This document shows, piece after piece, positions 1 to 7,206 of a stretch of DNA of 44,851 nt. The notes under the pieces were generated by a model. That model was not told the origin of the DNA. It searched no databases and saw only the letters and a program-made list of their open reading frames with translations. The position numbers and the translations under genes were made by a program. Position 1 is the first letter of the stretch; every line of letters begins with the position of its first letter. This DNA is from a virus: positions 1 to 44,851 of IMG/VR virus record IMGVR_UViG_3300046721_000135; one strand, written 5' to 3'.

Positions 1-127
1 TTCGTGTCATTTGATTTCTCCATTAAAACAAGTTTGGTGAAAAGGGTTAACCTGCTATAGAACGATCCAAGCCCAATCGTGGGCCAAGCAATACTCAATC
101 GCTGACGTCACGTCCTCAAAGCGGACT
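1..127. repeat. 127-bp direct terminal repeat, left copy
   Basis: These bases are identical to 44725-44851 at the other end. The match ends exactly at both contig ends and is 127 bases long, a common maximum k-mer size in assemblers. The simplest reading is assembly overlap of a circular or circularly permuted, terminally redundant genome with a unit of 44,724 bp. A physical short terminal repeat is possible but less likely, because the repeat cuts through a small gene. Confidence 0.95.
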
Positions 128-201
128 TCTAAGCCCTCGATAAACACCAGGGGATTAAGCTTGTTGCGAAACCACTGATGGATAACTTTGGTGTGTGTCA
201 T
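55..201 (-). CDS. Small phage protein, 48 aa
   Basis: Unknown function. The chosen ATG at 201 follows AAAGGAG with a 9-base gap; the longer in-frame extension has no comparable site and would run through the preceding gene. The protein begins MTHTKVIHQWF and ends with an acidic, aromatic stretch (EYCLAHDWAWIVL). It follows the 206-430 gene after 4 bases in the minus-strand operon starting near 674. Because of the terminal repeat, its 3' half also appears at 44779-44851. It shows no metal-binding motif or membrane segment. Confidence 0.7.
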   Translation of the reverse strand: MTHTKVIHQWFRNKLNPLVFIEGLEVRFEDVTSAIEYCLAHDWAWIVL

Positions 202-205
202 CTGC

Positions 206-430
206 TTACTCTCCTTTCCTTTCAATATCAATCGTAAATCCACCATTACAAGGCGCGTATTGTCCAAAAGTTGGAACTGCAGAAGGCGTGTCACTACAAA
301 CCAATCTCTGATGTGGCATGTTGGGATTTAAAAACGGAATAGCTTTCCCGATTCTATCCAACAGCCAAGCGGGAGGGTTATCGATCGGATAACTTTTGCC
401 ATCGTATTGTTTATTTATTGTGATTGTCAT
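206..430 (-). CDS. Small phage protein, 74 aa
   Basis: Unknown function. The ATG at 430 follows GAGGAG with an 8-base gap and gives MTITINKQYDGKSYPID. The 25-residue upstream extension lacks a ribosome-binding site and would overlap the end of the 459-635 gene, so it was trimmed. The product is a soluble, mixed-charge protein with no recognised domain. It is the second gene of the minus-strand operon that crosses the contig junction. Confidence 0.7.
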   Translation of the reverse strand: MTITINKQYDGKSYPIDNPPAWLLDRIGKAIPFLNPNMPHQRLVCSDTPSAVPTFGQYAPCNGGFTIDIERKGE

Positions 431-458
431 CTGCGTGTCTCCTCTATTGATAGGTGAA

Positions 459-635
459 TTAGTTAGTCGAATCCAGGTTAACCCAAACACTACCAGTTCC
501 AGCAACGGGCGAAATCAGAACCTTGACGATATTCCAGGCAATCTTGACATCCAGAATGTTTACATCGACCAGCAATCCATTAATCCGATAGCGAACCGTT
601 TTCCCTAAGAGCAACTGCATCTCGTTGGTTGTCAT
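459..635 (-). CDS. Small phage protein, 58 aa, first gene of junction-crossing operon
   Basis: Unknown function. The ORF reads MTTNEMQLLLGKTVRYRING onward and alternates hydrophobic and polar residues as expected for a small beta-rich protein. AAAGGAG lies 8 bases before the ATG. It is the promoter-proximal gene of the minus-strand operon, about 40 bases downstream of a good sigma70-like promoter. An overlapping plus-strand ORF (396-608) is its shadow: it has no ribosome-binding site and runs against the operon. Confidence 0.7.
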   Translation of the reverse strand: MTTNEMQLLLGKTVRYRINGLLVDVNILDVKIAWNIVKVLISPVAGTGSVWVNLDSTN

Positions 636-680
636 TTGCTTGTCTCCTTTGTATTGATTAACTTAACACCTAATACCATA

Positions 681-709
681 ATAGTAAATGATTATCAGTC
701 AGTTGTCAA
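681..709 (-). promoter_or_regulatory. Sigma70-like promoter for junction-crossing early operon
   Basis: On the minus strand, TTGACA (704-709) is followed by a 17-base spacer and TACTAT (681-686), so initiation would be near 674. It points at the genes from 635 downwards and back-to-back with a plus-strand TTGACA at 741-746. The two -35 boxes form a 7-bp inverted repeat (TGTCAAG / CTTGACA), so a bound regulator could affect both. Confidence 0.65.
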
Positions 710-740
710 GTAAATAATGCAAGTAAAGTGCAGAATTCTC

Positions 741-768
741 TTGACACTCTCTTATAATCGGATAAATG
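741..768 (+). promoter_or_regulatory. Candidate promoter for the late operon
   Basis: TTGACA at 741-746 is followed 16 bases later by TAAATG (763-768). A perfect TATAAT lies at 753-758, but only 6 bases from the TTGACA and without a good -35 of its own at normal spacing. The region is AT-rich and just upstream of the first late gene. Which hexamers are used cannot be decided from sequence. Confidence 0.4.
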
Positions 769-824
769 CTTGTTTGGCTATAGATTAGGAATATTAAACC
801 CAGTTTAACGAGGATCTATTCTTT

Positions 825-1148
825 GTGGCACGGCCAAAAGGAGCACTTGGGAAAGTCCCTCGAGACCTGAAGGAAATGGTCCAGGTCGCTCTCACTAAGC
901 TAGGCGGTGTGCAATACTTAGTAGATATCGGTAAGTCTGAGCCAGGTCACTTCTTTAAATTGCTTTCGATGATCATTCCGAGGGAAGTATCACATAGCGG
1001 TGTGATCACCGGCGTATCTGTCACGGTGAATACCAATCTTGCAATGGGTAACAACGCACGTGCGAAGAAGGCATTGCTTGCAAACGTAGCGCATCAGCTT
1101 GCGGAAGAATCAGCTGTTTACGAAGGAGCTTGCGTCGATGCCGACTGA
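825..1148 (+). CDS. Putative terminase small subunit-like DNA-binding protein
   Basis: A 107-aa protein with a GTG start (MARPKGALGKVP); GAGG lies about 13 bases upstream, so the start is not certain. Residues 14-55 (LKEMVQVALTKLGGVQYLVD ... HFFKLLSMIIP) match a helical pattern often seen in the first gene of phage packaging modules, where it is usually annotated as a small terminase subunit or hypothetical protein. Such proteins recognise the genome for packaging with the large subunit. The position is right, although ten small genes separate it from terL. It is the first gene of the late operon, and its stop overlaps the next start. Confidence 0.5.
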   Translation: MARPKGALGKVPRDLKEMVQVALTKLGGVQYLVDIGKSEPGHFFKLLSMIIPREVSHSGVITGVSVTVNTNLAMGNNARAKKALLANVAHQLAEESAVYEGACVDAD

Positions 1149-1359
1149 CCGCCAGCCCGCTACAGGAGCCTCTTCCCAGCCGGTAGTGGAGATGAACATC
1201 CCTCTCGCTCATACCACTGTCGACCGCAATGTCGTCACGTCGACAATAGAAGTTATGCCGCTTTACAGGCACACAGTTGATGTGTTGAAGATGGCACACC
1301 ACCCGGACCCCATGGATTTTACAGCCAGCGGGTTCTTCAACGATCTCCATATTTTATAG
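1138..1359 (+). CDS. Small phage protein, 73 aa
   Basis: Unknown function. The ATG at 1138 follows AAGGAG with a 9-base gap and overlaps the upstream stop by 11 bases. An upstream in-frame start at 1099 would give a longer but poorly supported protein. The product (MPTDRQPATGASSQP...) has a Ser/Gln/Pro-rich N-terminus and a His- and Met-rich second half (YRHTVDVLKMAHHPDPMDF). No domain is recognised. Confidence 0.6.
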   Translation: MPTDRQPATGASSQPVVEMNIPLAHTTVDRNVVTSTIEVMPLYRHTVDVLKMAHHPDPMDFTASGFFNDLHIL

Positions 1360-1362
1360 CCC

Positions 1363-1605
1363 ATGCAAGTTCAGAGTAAGCCCAGTATAGCTCAAGACGC
1401 GCTCCCAGTCAAGGTTTCCAGCCAGAAGTCGGGAACCGCCGTCAGGCGGCCGGTTCAAGAGCTGAAGCGTGAAGAGCTGGTCTGGAAGCGGCACTACTGG
1501 CAGCACCAGATGGATCTGACCGCTCAGATGATCGGGCTGTTGGACGAGGCCATCTTGGCCTGTGAGATCCGGATCAACAGTGCAGCCTATGAAAGTCAGC
1601 TGTGA
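1363..1605 (+). CDS. Small charged helical phage protein, 80 aa
   Basis: Unknown function. After a Ser/Val-rich start, the part from about residue 30 (RPVQELKREELVWKRHYWQH) is strongly helical and charged, suggesting a short coiled coil. The start lies 3 bases after the upstream stop, with no clear ribosome-binding site, so translation may be coupled. It overlaps the next small gene by 17 bases. Confidence 0.55.
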   Translation: MQVQSKPSIAQDALPVKVSSQKSGTAVRRPVQELKREELVWKRHYWQHQMDLTAQMIGLLDEAILACEIRINSAAYESQL

Positions 1606-1738
1606 CACCTGCGACGACACGGGCTTCTTCATCGACGACTATGGAGAAGAAGTGATGTGTCCTGACTGTAAGGCCCGCTACAAGCTGGACGATGAACAAC
1701 CCTTAACAATCGACGACTATAATGAGGAGACCCGATGA
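1589..1738 (+). CDS. Small zinc-ribbon protein, 49 aa
   Basis: The ORF contains CDTCDDTGFF followed by CPDCKARY, two CxxC knuckles about 20 residues apart. That is the pattern of a small zinc ribbon as found in DnaJ-type and other phage mini-proteins. The C-terminus is very acidic (DDEQPLTIDDYNEETR). It overlaps the upstream gene by 17 bases and the downstream gene as ATGA (1735-1738), which supports it as real. Its function is unknown. Confidence 0.65.
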   Translation: MKVSCDTCDDTGFFIDDYGEEVMCPDCKARYKLDDEQPLTIDDYNEETR

Positions 1739-2013
1739 GCTTCGTAATCAGTGACCCCTATCCGAACACCGTCATTCAACCCACCGAGTTTGAAGTCAAG
1801 GTGGATGGAGGCACCCCACAGCCCAGCGTCCCAGCCGTAGACTCCAGCGGTCAGCCCTTCTTCAAGTTTGACTTGTCCACCCTGGGAGACGGAAAACACC
1901 AGATCGAAGTCTCAGCAAAAGGTGGTGGAGGTGAGTCTGCGTTCAGTGCCCCTTTCGTTTTCGAGTTAGGCGTACCACCCATTCCAGCAAATCTTCGTCT
2001 GTCCGATACATAA
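1735..2013 (+). CDS. Ig-like / beta-sandwich phage protein, 92 aa
   Basis: The protein (MSFVISDPYPNTVIQPTEFEVKVDGG...) has the strand pattern and G-D-G-x-H core (LGDGKHQIEVSAKG) of an immunoglobulin-like beta-sandwich, followed by a Pro-rich tail (GVPPIPANLRL) as in linkers to FN3 domains. Such domains commonly decorate phage particles or bind cell surfaces. ATGA overlap with the zinc-ribbon gene. GAGGAG lies 4 bases before the ATG. Role inferred only. Confidence 0.6.
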   Translation: MSFVISDPYPNTVIQPTEFEVKVDGGTPQPSVPAVDSSGQPFFKFDLSTLGDGKHQIEVSAKGGGGESAFSAPFVFELGVPPIPANLRLSDT

Positions 2014-2023
2014 GCGGGGAACC

Positions 2024-2230
2024 ATGATTACCGCTGCTGCTAAAAGAGTTTTCCCTGTTGGCTGTTCGGATGGAGAGATACTGCGCGACCTCACCCGTTG
2101 GGTGGAAACCGTGGTGGCTCACTATGCGATAACCAAGAGTAACGAGCCTCGGCATCAGGAGTTAACCGTAGAGATTAAAACCGCCAATGGCAGATACATT
2201 GTCGTTACCATCCAGGAGGAAGGAGACTAG
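2024..2230 (+). CDS. Small phage protein, 68 aa
   Basis: Unknown function. The N-terminal half is helical (DGEILRDLTRWVETVVAHYAI) and the C-terminal half is beta-like (LTVEIKTANGRYIVVTIQ). The gene sits between two packed small genes and its stop abuts the following TTG start. No membrane segment or metal motif is present. Confidence 0.6.
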   Translation: MITAAAKRVFPVGCSDGEILRDLTRWVETVVAHYAITKSNEPRHQELTVEIKTANGRYIVVTIQEEGD

Positions 2231-2485
2231 TTGCAGATCGATTTCGTCCGTGAACTGGATAACCGAAAGGAAGAGATTGGCTATCGGGCCTTGCTGGAAG
2301 CCGTGTTTGCACCAATCAATGATTCAGAAATCCATTACACGCATGGATACTGGAGTGTTGGAATGGCCAGGACCAAGGGCCTGATCCCGCACTGGGTAGG
2401 CTTCTGCAAGCAGTGCCAGCATTTTTTCCTGATTTGCGGACCTAAGCAATCTCGCTGTTATTGCATTGATCATAAGGAGCATTAG
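2231..2485 (+). CDS. Cys/His-containing small phage protein, 84 aa
   Basis: It starts with TTG at 2231; a purine-rich GGAGGAAGGAG run ends 5 bases before it. A shifted ORF at 2187 is a shadow. The C-terminal half has GFCKQCQHFF and a later RCYCIDHKEH, a plausible zinc site (C2...C/H). The FCKQC segment recurs in the gene at 2848-3048, so the two may share an origin. Function unknown. Confidence 0.6.
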   Translation: MQIDFVRELDNRKEEIGYRALLEAVFAPINDSEIHYTHGYWSVGMARTKGLIPHWVGFCKQCQHFFLICGPKQSRCYCIDHKEH

Positions 2486-2653
2486 ATGAAGACTCCCAAG
2501 TGGACCACCATGACCCCGGCTCATATAGGAAAGAAGCCAGCCACGATGCCGGTGAAGTCTCCCTCTAAGACTCAAGGCCAGGCTTGGGAAGGCCCTATGC
2601 CTCAGCCAGGAAAGGCGATTCCGGCTGTAAAGCAGAAGATGCCCAAGCGTTAG
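2486..2653 (+). CDS. Basic Pro/Lys-rich small protein, 55 aa
   Basis: The ORF begins MKTPKWTTMTPAHIGKK and remains rich in Lys, Pro and Met throughout, with no predicted globular fold. AAGGAG lies 7 bases before the ATG, inside the end of the preceding gene. The basic, low-complexity composition would suit nucleic-acid or scaffold contact, but that is inference. The long antisense ORF over this region (2324-2818) has no operon context. Confidence 0.55.
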   Translation: MKTPKWTTMTPAHIGKKPATMPVKSPSKTQGQAWEGPMPQPGKAIPAVKQKMPKR

Positions 2654-2662
2654 GAGACCCCG

Positions 2663-2854
2663 ATGCCACTCAACAAGACCAGCTCGAAGCAAGCCTTCAA
2701 GGATAATATCGAGGCCGAGGTAGCCAGCGGTAAACCCCAGAAGCAAAGTGTCGCAATCGCCTATGCCGTTCAGCGCAAAGCCAAGCGGCAGGGATTCGTC
2801 GACGGTGGACCAGTCCACAGAGCCATGGGAATTAAGCCAGGAGGCAAGTGTTGA
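2663..2854 (+). CDS. Conserved small phage protein, 63 aa
   Basis: The core KPQKQSVAIAYAVQRKAKR resembles a small basic helical family frequently seen near phage packaging genes (K-P-x-K-Q-A-V-A-I-A-Y pattern). GGAG lies 8 bases upstream of the ATG. A glycine-rich tail follows (FVDGGPVHRAMGIKPGGKC). Function is unknown. It overlaps the next start by a few bases. Confidence 0.65.
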   Translation: MPLNKTSSKQAFKDNIEAEVASGKPQKQSVAIAYAVQRKAKRQGFVDGGPVHRAMGIKPGGKC

Positions 2855-3048
2855 GCCAGATCACCTACAAGAAAGGCTGGCTGCGCTGTAAGCACGGCAT
2901 CCTGCTCAAGAGGGGGAAGAAGGTGATCGGTTTCTGCAAGCAATGCCCTATCATCCAAATTCCCGTTGAAACAGGCGAGGCCAGTTCCAAGCACTGGATC
3001 ACTGTCAACGAGCCACTACTCAAGGTCTACGACCAGGGAGTCACTTAA
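2848..3048 (+). CDS. Small Cys-containing protein upstream of terminase, 66 aa
   Basis: The start is GTG at 2848 or TTG at 2851; GGAGG precedes both, with the better spacing for 2851. The protein has RCKHGILL and VIGFCKQCPII, giving three or four potential zinc ligands, and resembles the C-terminal part of the 2231-2485 product. Its stop lies just before the terminase GTG, which fits translational coupling. Function unknown. Confidence 0.6.
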   Translation: MLSQITYKKGWLRCKHGILLKRGKKVIGFCKQCPIIQIPVETGEASSKHWITVNEPLLKVYDQGVT

Positions 3049-3049
3049 G

Positions 3050-4474
3050 GTGCCCCGCCCCGCTGTCCAGCGAAACAAGAACCCTGAACCCCGCGTCTAC
3101 GAATTTAACTACAAGGTCGGTCCCGTAGCGCAGGCATTTCATCAAGACACCACATCCAGAGTCAAGTTGCTCATCGGGCCTTTTGGAACAGGCAAGACAA
3201 CCAACGCAGCCTGTGACCTGATTCTATGCGCTTCTTCACGGGTGCTCCCAACCCAGGGCAAGGTTCGCAGCAGGTTCGCAGTCGTCCGAAACACCTACCC
3301 CCAGCTGAAAGACACCGTTATCAGAACCTACCTGGACTGGTTTCCGGAAGGCATCTTCGGGCGGTACAACGTCACTGACAAGATCTACAAGCTCGTGAGG
3401 AAACAAGATGATGAAACCATTGAAGTCGAACTCCTGTTTAAAGCGCTCGACAGTCCAGAGGATGTTAGAGATCTCCTCTCTCTTGAACTCACGGGTGCTC
3501 ATATTGACGAAGCGCGGGAAATACCCCACGACGTCTTCAAGGGCGTACTGGGCCGTGTGGGAAGATTTCCCTCACTTAAAGATACAGCTGGTAAAGACCC
3601 ATTCCTCACGCCACCCCAAGTCATCCTCACCACCAACTACCCAAACACCGAACACTGGATCTACGACGACTTCGTTGCGCACCCGGTCCAAGGCTACACC
3701 ATCTACCGCCAGACCCAGGAAGAGAACAAGCATAACCTCAGGCCTGGTTACTACGAGGACCTCGAACGAGACTTCGCAAATCGACCGGACTTGCTGAAGA
3801 CCCTGGTGAGAGGCGAGTGGGGAGTCACGGTCAGAGGCCGTATGGTCTACCCGGAGTTTTCGCGGGACCTACACGTCGCAACTGCTCCGATCCAACCGGT
3901 CGACTCCCCTGTGATTCGTGGTTGGGATAACACCGGGCTCTCGCCAGCCTGTGTGATTACCCAGATGTCAAGCACCGGCCAGTGGCTAGTTCTCCACGAG
4001 TTTACCGCTGACGACATGGGTATATTGGACATGGGCGAGATGGTCCAGATCTGGTGTGCGGATACCTTCGGGAAGTACAGCGCCAGGTACAGAGACATCG
4101 GAGACCCATCAGGCACAGTCCGAGACACTGGAAAGATGTCGCCCAGAGACTACCTAGCCAAACTCGGTATCTTTGTCGAACCCGGCCAGCAACACTTCAA
4201 AGTGCGCAGGGAAGCCGTAGCCAGCCGCTTGATCAAGATGGTAAACAAGCAGCCAGCGATCAAAATCAGCCCCACCTGCAAGCGCCTCGTGGACGGTTTC
4301 GAGGGTGGCTATGCTTACCCAGAGATAGGCAATAGCGGCGTCTTCCGTCCCGACCCGATGAAGAACGATTACAGCCATATCCACGATGCGCTACAGTACC
4401 CAGCGACTCGCCTGTTCATCCACGAGCAGCCCGATGACAAGCCGTTAAGAACGATGGACCATGCGTGTGTGTAG
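3050..4474 (+). CDS. terL: Terminase large subunit (DNA-packaging ATPase/nuclease)
   Basis: This 474-aa motor pumps genome DNA into the prohead and cuts concatemers. The N-terminal ATPase has Walker A GPFGTGKT at residues 43-50 and a Walker B/catalytic segment ending in IDEAREI near 150. The C-terminal RNase H-like nuclease has GWDNTG near 292, GDPSG near 350 and HDALQYPATR near 444, as in the Terminase_6 nuclease group. The GTG at 3050 was chosen over an ORF start at 2966 because GGGAG lies about 9 bases upstream and the extra 28 residues would overlap the 2848-3048 gene. The portal gene follows after 3 bases. The motif set is complete. Confidence 0.95.
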   Translation: MPRPAVQRNKNPEPRVYEFNYKVGPVAQAFHQDTTSRVKLLIGPFGTGKTTNAACDLILCASSRVLPTQGKVRSRFAVVRNTYPQLKDTVIRTYLDWFPEGIFGRYNVTDKIYKLVRKQDDETIEVELLFKALDSPEDVRDLLSLELTGAHIDEAREIPHDVFKGVLGRVGRFPSLKDTAGKDPFLTPPQVILTTNYPNTEHWIYDDFVAHPVQGYTIYRQTQEENKHNLRPGYYEDLERDFANRPDLLKTLVRGEWGVTVRGRMVYPEFSRDLHVATAPIQPVDSPVIRGWDNTGLSPACVITQMSSTGQWLVLHEFTADDMGILDMGEMVQIWCADTFGKYSARYRDIGDPSGTVRDTGKMSPRDYLAKLGIFVEPGQQHFKVRREAVASRLIKMVNKQPAIKISPTCKRLVDGFEGGYAYPEIGNSGVFRPDPMKNDYSHIHDALQYPATRLFIHEQPDDKPLRTMDHACV

Positions 4475-4477
4475 CCT

Positions 4478-6874
4478 ATGCTGAGTGATTCACAGAAAAC
4501 CTATCAAGCCAAACAGCCAGCCGGTAAGGACACTGGCCTAGACCCTGTGCCTGACGATCCGAACCCGCACGCTGAACTCGTCGGCAAGTGTCTCGACTAC
4601 CTGGGGCGTTACAAGCCCGACATGGACTACTTGAACACCTTGCGTGAGCGCCTGCACCGGGCCTACATGCAGGAACCCTACGGCAACGAGATGGAGGGTA
4701 GAAGCAAGATCGTGATGTCTGACGTAGCGGACACCATCGAATGGATCATGCCCTCGCTCATGAGAATCTTTTATGGCGGTACGGATGTGGTCAAGATCAG
4801 TGGCCAGGGTCCAGAAGACGAGTCAGCCAAGGTGGCAGGCCCCCCAGATCCCCAGACAGGCTTACCGACCACGATTACCGTAAACCCCGCAGCCCTCTTG
4901 AACGAAAAGGTAAACCACGACTTTCAGCGAGGCTTCAATGGCTACCTCCTGCTATACGACTGGTTCAAAGACGCGATGCTCGACAAGATGGGTGTTGTGA
5001 AATACTGGTGGGAGAACCAGACCGTTGAAACCCCTGTCGCCTACAAGGGACTTCAAGACCACGAGCTACAGAACGTCCTCGGTGGAACTCGCTTTCAGTT
5101 GCAAGACCACCAAACGATGGTCGGCGCAGATGGCTCGATGACTCACGACATCACTGGCGCCACCGTGAAGCAAATCTCCCACCCGATGGCCGAGGTCTTG
5201 CCACCCGAAGAATTCATCTGGGACATCAAGGCGAAGACCGTGAAGCAGGCCGAGTTTGCTTGTCACCGGAAGCGCGTGCACAAGACTGAGTTGATCCAGA
5301 AGTACGATATCCAAGCTGACGACCTAGACGCCTTCCCCCAGTCCAACGAGAGCTTCACAACGGACGTCCTCTTCTATGAGCGGTTCAAAGACCTGGGGGG
5401 AACATCGTTTTACCAGGATGATGTGGATCCGGATTGGAAGATCATCCATGAATGCTATCTCAACGACTACTCGAGCGGCAAGAAAGTGCCCATGCAAGTC
5501 GTCCTCTGCGGCCCTAAAGCTCTACACGTCGAAGTCAACAGCTACGGCCACCCGCCCTTCTGCGAGATCACGCCAATCCGGGTGCCTCATCGAGCCATTG
5601 GCCGTTCCATCGCTGAGTTGGTCGAGGATTTACAGAGGCTGAAGACCGCCTTTGTTCGCTTCATTGCAGACAACGTCTACTACCAGAACAACGCGCAGAT
5701 GATTGTAAATCCATTTCGTCTCAACATGGAGGATGTACTTAATAACAACTACCCGGGAGGCCGGTGGAGAACCAAGCAGGATGTGGATGCTACGACAGCA
5801 GCTTGGCCGGTTCCAGTCAGTCCTTTAAGTCCTCATGCCATCGGGATGGTTGACAAGATTGACAGCTGGAAAGAGAACCGGACGGGTGTCACCAAGTATA
5901 ACCAGGGAACTGATGCCGATACGTTGAACAAAACAGCTACCGGTATATCCGCGATCATGTCGGCTTCACAACAACGCGTCGAACTCATTGCCCGAAACTT
6001 CGCAGAAGGTGGCGTAAAAGACCTCTTCCATGCCTTTGGTAAGATGAACATCGACTTCTTGCAGAAGCCGGAGGCTGTGCGCTTCAACCAAGACTGGCAA
6101 TACATCAATCAAGACACGATTAACATCGACTTTGACGTACAGATTGACGTGGCACTAGGAACCGGCACCCGAGACCAGACCGTACAGCACCTTTTGGCGA
6201 TGTTAGACCGCATGATTCAGCCCGCATTCATCCAAAGTGGCGTGTTTTTACCAGAAAACCTGTACAACCTGTTGAAAACCGTGTTCGAGAACATGGGAAT
6301 CAAGCAAACGGACCAGTATTTGTCCCGTCCGCCCAGCCCGCAGGAGCTGGCGGCCCAGCAACAGGCCCAACAGATGCAGCAAATGCAGCAACAAGCCCAG
6401 ATGAAGCAACTACCAGGAGGACAACCACTTCAAGGTCAGCCACAAGGCCCACCTCCAGGTGCTCCACCCAATGGAAACGGCCAGAAACCCCCAGGATTTG
6501 CAGAAGGTGGCTTTGTTCCACCTCCATCCATCATGCAGCAACCAAACTATGCCCATGTGAACCTTCCAGCTCCCCTGTCTACACCGAACGACCTGATTCG
6601 TGAAGACGGTACGCTGAAAGGTCCAGGCTTTCTAGGTTCTATTCCGCACCCAGGCGGGGGCACATCAACTGAGCTATCCATCGGGGTCAACATTGACGGA
6701 AAACCAGCCTTGATACCCTCTTTGGTTCCAGGCTTAACACCTCAAGAGATCCACACGGTCTTAAATGTCGAAGATCCCAAGCAATGGCCACAATCCATGG
6801 TAGACAAGATGGTCTCTCATGCCAGAATCAGGATGGCTCAAGGCAAGAGTGCCTTCAAGGAGGTAGGAGAATAA
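4478..6874 (+). CDS. Portal protein with C-terminal extension
   Basis: A 798-aa portal, placed directly after terL. The head-tail connector forms the DNA channel at one capsid vertex. The N-terminal part (KIVMSDVADTIEWIMPSLMR) and the middle (VPHRAIGRSIAELVEDLQRL, then TATGISAIMSASQQRVELIA) match long podovirus portals of the P22 type. Compared with P22 gp1 (about 725 aa) it is longer. After a Gln/Met/Pro-rich linker (around 620-690) it carries an extra segment near residues 725-795, with ELSIGVNIDGKPALIPSLVPG and HARIRMAQGKSAF. That segment resembles a small stand-alone or fused phage domain of unknown function. No clear ribosome-binding site; the 3-base spacing implies coupling to terL. Confidence 0.9.
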   Translation: MLSDSQKTYQAKQPAGKDTGLDPVPDDPNPHAELVGKCLDYLGRYKPDMDYLNTLRERLHRAYMQEPYGNEMEGRSKIVMSDVADTIEWIMPSLMRIFYGGTDVVKISGQGPEDESAKVAGPPDPQTGLPTTITVNPAALLNEKVNHDFQRGFNGYLLLYDWFKDAMLDKMGVVKYWWENQTVETPVAYKGLQDHELQNVLGGTRFQLQDHQTMVGADGSMTHDITGATVKQISHPMAEVLPPEEFIWDIKAKTVKQAEFACHRKRVHKTELIQKYDIQADDLDAFPQSNESFTTDVLFYERFKDLGGTSFYQDDVDPDWKIIHECYLNDYSSGKKVPMQVVLCGPKALHVEVNSYGHPPFCEITPIRVPHRAIGRSIAELVEDLQRLKTAFVRFIADNVYYQNNAQMIVNPFRLNMEDVLNNNYPGGRWRTKQDVDATTAAWPVPVSPLSPHAIGMVDKIDSWKENRTGVTKYNQGTDADTLNKTATGISAIMSASQQRVELIARNFAEGGVKDLFHAFGKMNIDFLQKPEAVRFNQDWQYINQDTINIDFDVQIDVALGTGTRDQTVQHLLAMLDRMIQPAFIQSGVFLPENLYNLLKTVFENMGIKQTDQYLSRPPSPQELAAQQQAQQMQQMQQQAQMKQLPGGQPLQGQPQGPPPGAPPNGNGQKPPGFAEGGFVPPPSIMQQPNYAHVNLPAPLSTPNDLIREDGTLKGPGFLGSIPHPGGGTSTELSIGVNIDGKPALIPSLVPGLTPQEIHTVLNVEDPKQWPQSMVDKMVSHARIRMAQGKSAFKEVGE

Positions 6875-6875
6875 T

Positions 6876-7196
6876 ATGCAAACCCCCAGATGGCTCCGAT
6901 GGCAGCGCCAGCCGGTCCCGGCGGACCCCAAAATGGTAGTGGCCCGTTCGGATGAAGCCGCCCGCTTTCTGCAATCTGAATTGCTTGTGAACTTTTTCTC
7001 TAATACTGAGGAAGCCTTGGTAAACCGCTGGCGTTCCACCTTGCCGAACGACACCGAACAGCGCGAGCGCATCTACATCCAGATGCAACTCCTGGATAAC
7101 TTTAAACTCTACATGGAAGCCACCATCGATGATGGCCGGATGGCCGCAACCATGCTCGATCAACTGCTTACTGGCCAGCGAGACCAGGCCTACTAG
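6876..7196 (+). CDS. Small head-associated protein, 106 aa
   Basis: The protein (MQTPRWLRWQRQPVP...) is mostly helical, with FLQSELLVNFFSNTEEALVNRW and ERIYIQMQLLDNFKLYMEATI. It lies between portal and scaffold, which suggests a head-assembly accessory role. GGTAGGAG precedes the ATG. No known domain is recognised. The antisense ORF at 6855-7598 that covers this region is a shadow. Confidence 0.65.
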   Translation: MQTPRWLRWQRQPVPADPKMVVARSDEAARFLQSELLVNFFSNTEEALVNRWRSTLPNDTEQRERIYIQMQLLDNFKLYMEATIDDGRMAATMLDQLLTGQRDQAY

Positions 7197-7206
7197 GAGA
7201 ACCACG

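Noticed and set aside
1-127. Physical T7-like direct terminal repeat
   Set aside because: The repeat is exactly 127 bases, a usual k-mer length, and cuts a gene, so assembly overlap of a circular map is more likely.
2324-2818. 164-aa minus-strand ORF
   Set aside because: It is opposite several coupled small plus-strand genes with ribosome-binding sites, and its Leu/Arg/His-rich composition is typical of a shadow frame.
7129-7206. Upstream extension of the scaffold ORF
   Set aside because: It overlaps the end of the previous gene and lacks a ribosome-binding site, while ATG 7207 has one.
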